A stretch of 52,461 nt of DNA, from assembly GCA_905480075.1 (NCBI GenBank), contig CAJQOX010000010.1:1-52461 (forward strand), read 5' to 3'. The position numbers and the translations under genes are program-made. This document shows, piece after piece, positions 8,237-17,900 of the stretch (positions are counted from its first letter, which is position 1; each line of letters begins with the position of its first letter). The notes beneath the pieces were generated by a model. That model was not told the origin of the DNA and made no database searches. It was given only the letters and a program-made list of their open reading frames with translations. Source of the DNA: an uncultured Aureispira sp. (GTDB lineage: Bacteria > Bacteroidota > Bacteroidia > Chitinophagales > Saprospiraceae).

Positions 8237-10510
8237 ATGAGTGCTAATTCTTTACAGGAAAAAAATGCTGGATTCGGAACCGCTCCAGTTTTTTTTACAG
8301 CAATTTCTACCATCCTTGGTGCAATTATGTTTCTACGTTTTGGATATGCACTTGGGAATGTCGGTTTTTGGGGAACAATAGGAATCATTATTTTAGGTCA
8401 TATGGTCACTATACCTACAGCGATGGCTATCGCAGAAATTGCTACCAATCAAAAAGTGGAGGGTGGAGGCGAATATTATATCATTTCCCGTTCTTTCGGT
8501 CTCGTTATAGGTTCTACGATTGGCATAGCACTTTATATGTCTCAGGCTGTAAGTGTTGCCTTCTACATCATGGCCTTTGCAGAAGCATTCCATTCTTTAT
8601 TCGATTGGATTCTGAGCACTTATAAAGTCCACTGGATTATTGAATTACTATTGGGCTATAAACAAACTGTCAGTATTCCGGCACTTTTTCTACTGACATC
8701 AGTTGTACTTACCAAAGGAGCTGATTTAGGAATTAAAATGCTATATGCCGTTGTTGGGATACTGTTTTTTGTGATGATAGCTTTTTTCCTTGGTGGAAAT
8801 TACGTCGATGCAGGAGGCGTAATAGTAGAAGCTCCACAACGTTTGGATTTAACAGCGAAGGTATTGAAACACGAGGATTTCTGGCTAGTATTTGCTATTA
8901 TATTCCCTGCATTTACCGGAATGACAGCAGGAGTAGGACTTTCAGGAGATTTGAAAAACCCAAGCAGGTCAATTCCTTTAGGAACATTGGCAGGAACTAT
9001 TACAGGAATGATAATCTATGTTTTTATTGCATGGAAGCTTACAACATCAGCAACTCCTGCCGCCCTTGCTGACACCAACAGATTAGTAATGGCTGATGTA
9101 GCCTGGCAGGGCTTTTGGTTGATACCTGTAGGCTTGGCGGCTGCTACTATATCTTCCGCCTTAGGTTCATTGATGGTAGCACCAAGAACTTTGCAGGCAA
9201 TAGCAAGAGATAGTATTTTTCCGAACACAAAAGTCAATACCTGGTTAGCAAAAGGAAGGGGTAAAAATGATGAGCCATTTAATTCATCTGTTATAACTAT
9301 TGCTATAGCTATTGTTTTTATAGGAATGGGAGAAATTGATTTTGTTGCCAAATTGATATCTATGTTCTTTATGGTAACTTATGGTTCTCTGTGCCTGATT
9401 TCATTTTTACAGCATTTCGCTGCCGATCCATCATACAGACCCTCCTTCCGATCAAAATGGTTCTTATCTTTACTGGGCGCACTGATGTGTTTTGGGCTTA
9501 TGTTTTTGATGCAACCTACCTATGCTATAGCCTCAGTGGTTTTATTAATTTTAGTTTATTTCATAATTAATATCACAAATGACGATAAAAGAAATCTGGC
9601 TGCCATTTTCCAGGGAGTAATTTTTCAGACCTCCCGACAGTTACAGGTATTTCTTCAAAAAGCAGAGAAGGAAAAATCTTCTTCCTGGAGGCCCTCAATT
9701 ATTTGTATCTCGAAGGATTCATTTCAACGTATCGCAGCCTTTGATTTATTAAGGTGGATGTCACAGAAATATGGTTTTGGCACCTACATACATCAGATTC
9801 ACGGATATTTATCAAGAGAATCGGGTGAATCTGCATTCAGGATGAAAGAACAGCTGATACGGGATGCTGAAAAGTCAAATTCCAACGTATATATTGATAC
9901 AATGGTTGCCCCCTCTATGACCTCAGCAATTGCACAGGTGATGCAATTCCCTGGTATTTCAGGAAAGCCCAATAATCTTTTATTATTGGAATATGCAAAG
10001 TTGCATCCCGACAATCTTGAAGATATTGTTTCTAATTTCAATCTCATCAAAGCTATTGATTTCGATCTGATGATTCTTGCTACATCGGAAAGAGGTTTCG
10101 GCCACCGAAAGGAAATTCATATATGGATTACTTCAAATGACTATGAAAATGCAAACCTCATGATTCTGATCGCTTATATTCTGGTAGGACATAAAGATTG
10201 GGAAGGTGCTGCAATCAAAATAATGGCATTATATCCGGATGAGAATCTTGAAAGTGAAAAAAATCGTCTATTAATGCTTATAGAAACCGGGAGATTACCA
10301 ATATCTTCTCATAATATTGAATTGATAAATAAAAACCCGGATTCAGATACTAAAAATATTATTACTGAAAATTCAGCCGGAGCAGATTTAACTATTATGG
10401 GTTTCAGGTCTGAAATTGTCTCGCATAATGGTAAAGAAGTCTTTGAAGGCTATAATGACATTGGCAATATTCTTTTTGTAAATTCAGCTATGCAAAAGAA
10501 AATAAAATAA
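8237..10510 (+). CDS. SLC12-like cation-chloride cotransporter (APC superfamily)
   Basis: This 757-residue membrane protein has the architecture of the cation-chloride cotransporters: about 12 transmembrane helices in residues 15-450 and a soluble C-terminal domain in residues 465-757. Signatures of the family are visible. Helix 1 reads ISTILGAIMFLRFGYALG, then comes VEGGGEYYIISRSFG, matching the G-G-G-x-Y-Y-x-I-S-R-S motif of NKCC/KCC proteins. FPAFTGMTAGVGLSGDLKNP and SSALGSLMVAPRTLQAIARD match the conserved helix 6 and helix 8 regions. The cytoplasmic part matches the SLC12 C-terminal type, including LLLLEYAKLHPDNLE. It probably moves chloride with Na+ or K+ across the inner membrane. Ion selectivity cannot be read from sequence here. 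The start at 8237 directly precedes the cytoplasmic N-terminus. Confidence 0.88.
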   Translation: MSANSLQEKNAGFGTAPVFFTAISTILGAIMFLRFGYALGNVGFWGTIGIIILGHMVTIPTAMAIAEIATNQKVEGGGEYYIISRSFGLVIGSTIGIALYMSQAVSVAFYIMAFAEAFHSLFDWILSTYKVHWIIELLLGYKQTVSIPALFLLTSVVLTKGADLGIKMLYAVVGILFFVMIAFFLGGNYVDAGGVIVEAPQRLDLTAKVLKHEDFWLVFAIIFPAFTGMTAGVGLSGDLKNPSRSIPLGTLAGTITGMIIYVFIAWKLTTSATPAALADTNRLVMADVAWQGFWLIPVGLAAATISSALGSLMVAPRTLQAIARDSIFPNTKVNTWLAKGRGKNDEPFNSSVITIAIAIVFIGMGEIDFVAKLISMFFMVTYGSLCLISFLQHFAADPSYRPSFRSKWFLSLLGALMCFGLMFLMQPTYAIASVVLLILVYFIINITNDDKRNLAAIFQGVIFQTSRQLQVFLQKAEKEKSSSWRPSIICISKDSFQRIAAFDLLRWMSQKYGFGTYIHQIHGYLSRESGESAFRMKEQLIRDAEKSNSNVYIDTMVAPSMTSAIAQVMQFPGISGKPNNLLLLEYAKLHPDNLEDIVSNFNLIKAIDFDLMILATSERGFGHRKEIHIWITSNDYENANLMILIAYILVGHKDWEGAAIKIMALYPDENLESEKNRLLMLIETGRLPISSHNIELINKNPDSDTKNIITENSAGADLTIMGFRSEIVSHNGKEVFEGYNDIGNILFVNSAMQKKIK

Positions 10511-10605
10511 ACTTTTTTAACTTTTAATAATTGTTACATCTGATAAATTTATGTTTTTTGCAAGCTAATTTTATTTTTTTGTAATATAAACTATAATTTT
10601 TTTAA

Positions 10606-10613
10606 TACATTTG
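10606..10613 (+). promoter_or_regulatory. Bacteroidota -7 promoter element (TACATTTG)
   Basis: TACATTTG is an exact match to TAnnTTTG and lies about 45 bases before the choice-anchor gene at 10659. A TTG occurs 24 bases upstream, longer than the usual spacing of about 19, so only the -7 element is convincing. Confidence 0.5.
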
Positions 10614-10658
10614 TTTAATAAACCAATAATTCATCTTTCCTAAGAAAATAACTTTATC

Positions 10659-11501
10659 ATGAAAATCAAATTTATTTCTACTCTCATATTTTCCTTTTTT
10701 GTACTTCTTATTTTCCAATCGGTTTCTGCCGGACGGGCCTTTTCCGGTGGTCAGGACAGAACAGGTTCACCGGGTTCCTTGTCTTCAACCTGTAATGCCT
10801 GTCACTCTGTTGCAGGTGCATTTACCAACCCACAAATTGCTCTTTCTATAAAAGATTTGACCGGCAACACCGTTACTTCATATATACCCGGAGATACTTT
10901 TGAAATAGAATACTCTATTACTTCGGGTGGGACACCTTCAGGGTATGGTATGCAATCTGTCTTTCTTAATTCCTCAAATACCAATAGCGGCGATTTAATT
11001 TCAACATCAACCGCGAATACTCAATTAGCTTCAATTTCCAACGGTCGGGAATTCATTGAACATTCCGGCAGAAGCAGTACCGGGGTTTTCAGAGGACAAT
11101 GGGTAGCACCAACTACAGGCACTGGAACTGTATCTATTTATTCTGTAGGTATTGCTGTTAACGGCAGTTCCACTTCAGGTGATAATGTTACCCCTTCCAC
11201 AAAAGTTGACCTTACAGAAGCTGTTGTCGGTTCCACTGAAAAGCTAGCTGATTTTTCATCTGAATATCAAATCTTTCCAGTTCCAAATAATGGTGTTTTT
11301 TCTATTAAAAACAACGGAAATGCGGGTATAGCAGATATCAGAATTATCAACACACAGGGGCAACTTATTTTCAGCAAATCATCTTTTGTAGAAAATGACA
11401 CGAATATTGATTTTGATCTTAATGAATTAATCAGAGGTATTTATTTTGTAGAAATACTAAAAAACAGCAAATTTGAAACCCTGCCATTTATCGTTGATTA
11501 A
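10659..11501 (+). CDS. Choice-anchor V / reeler-like protein with CxxCH motif and T9SS sorting domain
   Basis: This 280-residue protein has a signal peptide ending near SVSA, then GRAFSGGQDRTGSPGS and the heme-type motif CNACH (Cys45, Cys48, His49). Residues about 55-185 form a reeler-like beta domain with the features of choice-anchor V proteins (YIPGDTFEIEYSI, SGYGMQSVFL, EHSGRSSTGVFRGQWVAP). Residues about 205-280 are a T9SS type A sorting domain (YQIFPVPNNGVFSI, INTQGQLIF, GIYFVEIL). It is a predicted surface or secreted protein; the CxxCH could bind one c-type heme, but no other electron-transfer feature is seen. The next gene is a longer paralogue starting 164 bases downstream, beyond a strong terminator. 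Function is unknown; the domain calls are confident. Confidence 0.85.
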   Translation: MKIKFISTLIFSFFVLLIFQSVSAGRAFSGGQDRTGSPGSLSSTCNACHSVAGAFTNPQIALSIKDLTGNTVTSYIPGDTFEIEYSITSGGTPSGYGMQSVFLNSSNTNSGDLISTSTANTQLASISNGREFIEHSGRSSTGVFRGQWVAPTTGTGTVSIYSVGIAVNGSSTSGDNVTPSTKVDLTEAVVGSTEKLADFSSEYQIFPVPNNGVFSIKNNGNAGIADIRIINTQGQLIFSKSSFVENDTNIDFDLNELIRGIYFVEILKNSKFETLPFIVD

Positions 11502-11523
11502 TTTTTTCAATTTATAAAAGCAA

Positions 11524-11557
11524 GGGGGTAACTTTAAATAAAGTTACCCCCTTTTTT
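11524..11557 (+). terminator. Rho-independent terminator
   Basis: A perfect 12-bp stem (GGGGGTAACTTT at 11524-11535, AAAGTTACCCCC at 11540-11551) with a four-base loop is followed by six T. It separates the two tandem choice-anchor genes into different transcripts. Confidence 0.95.
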
Positions 11558-11665
11558 GTATAAATAATCTAAAAAATATTTATTGTCTGTTTTATTCTTT
11601 ATATTACCTATCTAATTTTATTAGCCCTTTCTGCCTAGTTTAATTCACCTCCTAAACTACAACTG

Positions 11666-13921
11666 ATGAAATTCCGATTTATTTATTTTCTGCTTTTTGT
11701 ATTTACTACATTATATATTTTGCAAAGTCGTTCTGCTGGTCCAGCTTTAGTAGGTCTGGGTGACAAAACAGGGTCACCGGTTGGTGGTGCAGCAGGGTGT
11801 TCCTGTCATGGAGGAGGATCATTTGCACCGAGTATTTCAGCTGTAGTAAAAGATGCTGCCCTTAATATAGTAACCGAATATATACCTGGTCAGGTTTATA
11901 CAATTGAATTTACAGTAAGTTCTTCAGTTGGTTCCCCCTCAGGCTATGGTTTTCAGGCTTTAGCTATTTCTCCACTTTCCGGAAATGCAAATGCAGGTAC
12001 AATGACGTCAGCAATTACTGCCAACACTCAAATTTCTAGTTTTGGTGGTCGTTCTTATGCAGAACATTCTGGAATCAGCAGTACCGGTATTTTTGAGATT
12101 TCATGGACAGCCCCTTCTTCAGGTTTTGGGAGGGTGGATATCTACAACAGAGGGCTAGCAGTTGATGGAGCCGGTTCAACTTCAGGAGATCTTCAGACAT
12201 CTGGCAATTTGATTTCTCTTTCAGAAACTACTTCGATCAGCTATACTCAATCTACTTATTGCGGGAACGGAACAGACCCTACTGCCCTTATCGGGGGCAA
12301 TGCCTTCGGCGTTTTTTCTGCATTCCCTACCGGACTTGCCATTGTTCCAACTACCGGCCTGATAGATTTATCTAATTCAGTAGCTGGTCAGACCTATACA
12401 GTTGTTTATACATATAATGTATCAGATACGACAACTGCACAGGTAACTATCACAGGAGTTGATGATCCTACTTTTTCCTATGGAACACTCACTTCATATT
12501 GTCAGAATGATTCAGATCCTGTTCCCGTTATAACTGGTTTATCGGGCGGAACATTCAGCAGCATTACCGGTTTGAGTATTAATTCTTCCACTGGTGAAAT
12601 TGATTTATCGGCTACAAGTCCCGGCCTTCACAGTGCCACCTATACCACAAATGGAGTATGTCCCGGTTCATTGACTTTACCGCTCACTATTTTTGCCAAT
12701 GACAATGCAGTTTTCACTTATGGAGGGAACACTTTTTGTCAGAATGCAACAGACCCTGTTCCTACTGGAGGTACTGCCGGCGGGACCTGGACAAGCACCT
12801 CAGGAATTGCCCTTGATTCAACTACCGGGATAATTGATTTATCCGCTTCCACTCCTGCAAGCTATGTAATTACCTATACTACGAATGGTGGCTGCCCTGA
12901 TACAAGTTCTTCAAATATTACGATCTCTGTCGCTGAAGATGCTTCATTTATTTTAAATGACACTATTTTCTGTCAGGATGGCCCTGACGCAGTAGCAACA
13001 ATTCAAGGAACAACAGGTGGAACATTCAGCAATCTGACAGGGCTTTCCATTAACAGTACTACAGGAGATATAGATGTTTCTGCATCAGTGCCAGGCACCT
13101 ACGATGTAACCTACACTACATCAGGTAATTGTTCTGATGTTCATATTATTTCAATAACTATTATTTCATCGGGTAACGCTTCCTTTACCTATGGGGGAAA
13201 CACTTTTTGTCAGAATGCAACAGACCCTGTTCCTACAGTCGGTTCCCCCGGCGGAACCTGGACAAGTACAACAGGTATCGCAATTGATTCTCTTAGTGGA
13301 GTAATTGATCTATCTGCTTCTACTCCTGCTACCTATTCAGTAACCTATACAACAGCAGGGGCTTGTCCGGATTCAAATTCTTCATCTGTTACAATTAATG
13401 CTGCAGATATTGCTTCATTTCCTTTTACAGATACAACTATTTGTCAGAATCTTGGTGTAAATCCTGTTTTGAGTGTAAGTGGTACTACTTCGGGCACCTA
13501 TACTGCCTCACCTGCCACATTGATTTTTGTTGACAGTACGACTGGTGAAATTGATCTGTCAGCTTCTATTCCCGGAATGTATATGATGACCTATACTTCA
13601 GATGGTACTTGCCCTGCTGTTGTAAATACTTCTGTCATAATATCCGTTTGCGGAGGGCTTACCGATTTACAATTTTCAGAACAATTTATTTTATATCCAA
13701 ATCCCAATGAGGGTATTTTCTCACTACAGAACAAAGAGATTTCAGGTGAAATTTCCATTATTATGACGGATATATTAGGAAAGATTGTCTATAAGAAAAA
13801 CACCATTTTCACAAAAGGTAACACACAGATAATTGATGTGAATTATTTACCTGAGGGCAGCTATTTTATTCAATTGACAAAAGGCCCTAAAGTACAAACA
13901 ATCAAATTAAATATCCGATAA
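11666..13921 (+). CDS. Choice-anchor V protein with five Ig-like repeats and T9SS sorting domain
   Basis: This 751-residue protein is a longer paralogue of the upstream gene. It has a signal peptide ending near SRSA, then PALVGLGDKTGSP and a CSCHGG motif at residues 45-50. The spacing is CxCH, one residue short of the CxxCH in the neighbour, so covalent heme attachment is doubtful. Residues about 55-190 are the reeler-like domain (SGYGFQALAIS, EHSGISSTGIFEISW). Residues 190-670 hold repeated beta modules of about 80 residues, each with a YCQN- or FCQN-type start, GGT(F/W), a GxIDLSAS step and a YxxTYTT strand. Residues about 675-751 are a T9SS type A sorting domain (LYPNPNEGIFSL, ILGKIVYKK, SYFIQLTKG). 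It is a predicted surface protein, probably adhesive. Function is otherwise unknown. Confidence 0.87.
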   Translation: MKFRFIYFLLFVFTTLYILQSRSAGPALVGLGDKTGSPVGGAAGCSCHGGGSFAPSISAVVKDAALNIVTEYIPGQVYTIEFTVSSSVGSPSGYGFQALAISPLSGNANAGTMTSAITANTQISSFGGRSYAEHSGISSTGIFEISWTAPSSGFGRVDIYNRGLAVDGAGSTSGDLQTSGNLISLSETTSISYTQSTYCGNGTDPTALIGGNAFGVFSAFPTGLAIVPTTGLIDLSNSVAGQTYTVVYTYNVSDTTTAQVTITGVDDPTFSYGTLTSYCQNDSDPVPVITGLSGGTFSSITGLSINSSTGEIDLSATSPGLHSATYTTNGVCPGSLTLPLTIFANDNAVFTYGGNTFCQNATDPVPTGGTAGGTWTSTSGIALDSTTGIIDLSASTPASYVITYTTNGGCPDTSSSNITISVAEDASFILNDTIFCQDGPDAVATIQGTTGGTFSNLTGLSINSTTGDIDVSASVPGTYDVTYTTSGNCSDVHIISITIISSGNASFTYGGNTFCQNATDPVPTVGSPGGTWTSTTGIAIDSLSGVIDLSASTPATYSVTYTTAGACPDSNSSSVTINAADIASFPFTDTTICQNLGVNPVLSVSGTTSGTYTASPATLIFVDSTTGEIDLSASIPGMYMMTYTSDGTCPAVVNTSVIISVCGGLTDLQFSEQFILYPNPNEGIFSLQNKEISGEISIIMTDILGKIVYKKNTIFTKGNTQIIDVNYLPEGSYFIQLTKGPKVQTIKLNIR
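12728..13236 (+). repeat. Identical 38-bp segments in two Ig-like repeats
   Basis: Positions 12728-12765 and 13199-13236 are identical over 38 bp, coding for the NTFCQNATDPVPT start of two non-adjacent repeats. The surrounding sequence is similar but diverged. The interval shown spans both copies. Confidence 0.9.
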
Positions 13922-13942
13922 AAATTCATTTGAGAAATAATT

Positions 13943-13974
13943 GAGAGCTTCCTGCACAGGAGGCTCTTTTTTTT
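13943..13974 (+). terminator. Rho-independent terminator
   Basis: GAGAGCTTCCTG (13943-13954) and CAGGAGGCTCT (13957-13967) form a hairpin with minor mismatches, followed by a T-run to 13974. It ends the choice-anchor V gene. Confidence 0.85.
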
Positions 13975-13975
13975 G

Positions 13976-13983
13976 TAATTTCG
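13976..13983 (+). promoter_or_regulatory. Possible -7 element for cvfB
   Basis: TAATTTCG differs from TAnnTTTG at one position and starts directly after the upstream terminator T-run, 22 bases before the cvfB start. No TTG sits at the usual distance, because that region is the terminator stem. Confidence 0.35.
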
Positions 13984-14005
13984 TAAAACAAATAAAAACT
14001 TAAAA

Positions 14006-14845
14006 ATGATAGAACCTGGAAAGTATAATTTATTGGAAGTGGTCCGTGATACAGGATCAGGCTTATTTCTTGAAGACAAGGAAGGGAATGATGTTTTATT
14101 ACCCGGTAAATTTATACCCTCTGATACTGAAGTAGGAGACTTTCTGGAAGTTTTTATTTACAGAGACAACGAAGAAAGAATTATTGCCACTACACAGGAA
14201 CCACTTATCACGCTTTACGAATTTGCCTTTCTTAAAGTAACCTCTGTTGGTCAATACGGAGCCTTTCTTGACTATGGAATTGATAAGGATTTGTTCGTAC
14301 CTTTCAAAGAACAAAAACAAAAAATGATTGAAGGCAAATCATATCTTGTTTATATGTACCTCGACGGTCAGACTGACCGGCTGACAGGTTCAGCCAAAAT
14401 TGAACAGTTTCTTGACAATGATGACATCCCTTTTTCGATTGGAGACGAAGTACTTATCACAGTCTGGAAAAACTCCGAACTGGGAGTTAATGTAATTGTT
14501 AACAATAAATATACAGGTCTTATTTATAATAACGAACTTTTTGAAAAGCTCTATATTGGTGATGTTAAAATTGCCTATGTCCACAAACTGCGTGAAGATG
14601 GAAAAATAGATATTCGTATGGAAAAAGATGGATATTCAAAAGTAGAACCCAATGCCCAGAAAATTCTTGATTCACTTTCCCGGAATGATGGTTTTCTATT
14701 ATTGAATGATAAGAGTGCACCGGAAAAAATAAAAAAAACCCTTGGAATGAGTAAAAAGACATTCAAAAAATCTATTGGATCGCTCTATAAAAAGAAACTG
14801 ATCCTTTTGGAAGAAAAGGGAATTCGGCTTGTTGAAAAACACTAA
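14006..14845 (+). CDS. cvfB: CvfB-like S1 RNA-binding protein
   Basis: This 279-residue protein has no signal peptide. It starts with an S1-like fold (KYNLLEVVRDTGSGLFLEDKEGNDVLLPGKFIP), followed by a second S1 domain at residues about 72-135 (FLKVTSVGQYGAFLDYGIDKDLFVPF). A third S1-like region covers about 145-210 (GDEVLITVWKNSELGVNVIVNNKYTGLIY). The last 70 residues resemble a winged-helix domain (GFLLLNDKSAPEKIKKTLGMSKKTFKKSIGSL). This layout and length match CvfB/YitL, a cytoplasmic RNA-binding protein tied to virulence-gene and post-transcriptional regulation in Firmicutes. The role in Bacteroidota is not established. It is convergent with the large T9SS-cargo gene downstream. Confidence 0.9.
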   Translation: MIEPGKYNLLEVVRDTGSGLFLEDKEGNDVLLPGKFIPSDTEVGDFLEVFIYRDNEERIIATTQEPLITLYEFAFLKVTSVGQYGAFLDYGIDKDLFVPFKEQKQKMIEGKSYLVYMYLDGQTDRLTGSAKIEQFLDNDDIPFSIGDEVLITVWKNSELGVNVIVNNKYTGLIYNNELFEKLYIGDVKIAYVHKLREDGKIDIRMEKDGYSKVEPNAQKILDSLSRNDGFLLLNDKSAPEKIKKTLGMSKKTFKKSIGSLYKKKLILLEEKGIRLVEKH

Positions 14846-14857
14846 CTTTATCTCTCA

Positions 14858-14891
14858 TAAAAAAAGGATACAGAAATAAATCTGTACCCTT
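14858..14891 (-). terminator. Terminator of the 1630-residue T9SS-cargo gene
   Basis: AAGGATACAGA (14864-14874) pairs with TCTGTACCCTT (14881-14891) with one mismatch. The A-run at 14859-14865 reads as a T-tract on the minus strand, so it fits the end of the minus-strand gene. It may also stop cvfB. Confidence 0.7.
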
Positions 14892-14919
14892 AGTGCCTCT
14901 TCAAAACAGGTGTAGTTTC

Positions 14920-17900
14920 TCAATGTTGAACATCCAGTTTATGAATCTTTGACCAGCCGTCATTACGTGAAATTCTGAGTGCATAGATTCCTGGTGTCCA
15001 TTCATGAGTAGGAATAATAATTGTGTGCGTACCCTTTTTGCCGGATACTGCTTTAGTCATAATGTTTTGCCCTGTTACTTTGTAAATGTTTAAAATAAAA
15101 TCTTCATCTGTTGTAGAATTCAATATAATTTTAGCTTTATCGTCTGCCGGATTCGGTAGTAACATGATATTTTCTAAAGGACTATTAAAATAAACACTTC
15201 TGATGGGTGAATAGCTGTAACTACCATCTCTAGAAATTATTTTCAAACGGTAATAGCTATAGGGCATAGAGGGATTATAATCAGTAAGATTATATTGATT
15301 TTTTGATATATTATTCTTTGAATATTCTATACCAATAATTTCAAAATTTATTCCATCTTCTGATCGTTCAACAAGAAACAATTCTGTATTAATCTCATTC
15401 TCAGTACTCCATTCCAGGAATGCAGTATGAGCACTGTTTTTACTGACTTCAAAAGATATTAAATCAAGAGGTAATAAAATTGGATCAGGTCGTATTTGTA
15501 AAATATAGGCACCAAGGGCATTTGTCTCAAATTCAATTCCCAAAACTCCTGTGGTACTATTAAATGGTATGGCATTATTCCCTGATATATTGACTACAGT
15601 AAAAGGAATTGTATCGGGTGTTCCGATTTTAATGCTGTCATCAAATTCGAGTAAAAACAGATTTTGTGATAAACTTAATGGAAATTGATTATAATAAATT
15701 TGAGATAACGCATCCGCTTCAGCCTGAGTAAAATAGATACGTACTTTTCCCTTTTCAATATTAGTTGACTCTATGTCCCAATATCTCTGCAAATAAGGAA
15801 GTCCGTTATAATATTGAATTGTGGGATCAAAATGAACTTCACTTTCAACATAGCCTAAATCAGTAGTATCTGCAGAATTTACTCGGTCCTGAACAGACAC
15901 TAAAGGACGAAATGTACTTGTATCAAAAAAATGTGTAAAGAAAGGAAAATTTGTCAATTCACATATCGAATAACTTTGCTGATCTACCAAATCTCCTTTA
16001 TCAATTTCTACTGTTAAAGCGGACATAGTACTGAAAAAACTATGTTCACCACATCTCATCCCCGATCCCTGAATGGTGTAATTTGTAGTGGATACCGGGT
16101 GAAGTTCCATAAAGGTATTGAAGGGAGTAGCGGCATCCATATCATCATCCATAAAATATAAAGTATCCGTCCCGCTATCACCCAGGTCATTTGTCCAGTC
16201 CAGTAAAATCCAATAAGGATATGTGCCTGTTAATGTGAGAGGAACCTCAACAGTACCACCATTACAGATTTCCTGATATACAGGATGACTAGTAGTTACA
16301 CTCATTGCCGGAGGGAGAGTAAATGACCAAATGCCCGTTGCAGATGCATTAATATTATCACTGTTTAAACCTGTCTGAAAAAACAAAACAGAATGACGAC
16401 TTGGATTAACAGGATCTGCCAGTCCTTTGGTTGCAATAATATCTTTTATTTTAACATAATCCACACAAAAAGCATCACCAAACTCCTTATGAATAATTGC
16501 ATCCTGACCTGCTGCTGTTGATTCAATATAAATAAATTTTGAGGCTCCCCCATGCGCTATTAATTTACCATGTTCTTCAGCTAAAGTCTGAGTTTCGCCG
16601 GTTTTGAGAAACCACTGATATCCTCCTTCAATTGATACTGAGTCAAAGCTGTTACTTCCGTGCATAGTAATTGTTCCGTCAATATAAACATGTCCGTAAC
16701 TAGCATCATTATATAGGTGCATAAAATTATCCGTATCAAGAAAATTAACATTATTATATGTTAATCCATTTCCCATGTAAATAACCTTATTAAAGTTATA
16801 CCCTGTCGTATTATTATGAAAATTGATAGTACTGTTATCTGATAATACCTGCATTCCATTTGAATTTGAAATATTCCATGTAAATCCATAATAGGTATTA
16901 TATCTGTCATTGCACAACATATCTATAGTCGAATTTCTAATGTCCAGGACCCTGAATTCATTTGTTCGATATGCTCTGAGTCTCGATTGAATTGTGACAT
17001 TATAACCATTAGATTTAAAAATACCGGCATCGAGACAAAACCCGGTATAACAGTTCGGCACTGAATCGTGAAGATAAAAGTCATTTGTCAAAATCCATTC
17101 ACCATTAGAATTGTTGAATACTACTCCGCAATTAGCAAGTCTTGTGTTATTCAAATCGATAGTATTTACATTTCCCCCTACAAAGTAGATACATCCCCGT
17201 TGATTAAAATTGCTCATATTATTATGAAGCCGATAGCTGCCCCCTACATATAATTCATCCCCTGTTATTGTTATGTCATCATAACATAAGAATGTATTGC
17301 AAAAAGCTACATTATCGATATTGCAACCATTACTTGTAGCAGAAAAGGATAAACTATCAAAAATTACTGTATCGGCCAAAGTAGGCATACAACCACTCAA
17401 TGATCCAGTCAGACTAAAAGGGTCAGTAGTCCAGTGATTCGGGTTACTCCAGTCCCCCATAAAATCGGAGGGGTCAACAGCAGAAGCCCTCCAATAATAC
17501 GTTGTACCATTACCCGTATTAAAATTCCAGCCACTGTTATTTCCACCATCTATACATGAGTTGGTATTAGCATTTGATCCTGTATTATTAATACTTTGGA
17601 TAAAACAAGATTCAAATTCATATGAATTCATATTTAAAATTCCGGAACCAGTTCCAAGAGAGCGAATTGTTACAAGTTGGTTACAGTTTCCTTTTGCAAT
17701 AAGCGAGTCGGTAACAGTCAGATTTTTTATCTCACAAGTATTGCCAGCATGAAGAATTAATTTCCCCGAATAATTAGTCATAGAGCCAGTGATCTGCATA
17801 TTATTAGCTCGAAAAGTGACATCTCCCAACACCTCTAAATCACCACGTAATTGTGAAAGGACCCCGTCAAAAATTAGCTGAACACCATTGCTGTATACAT

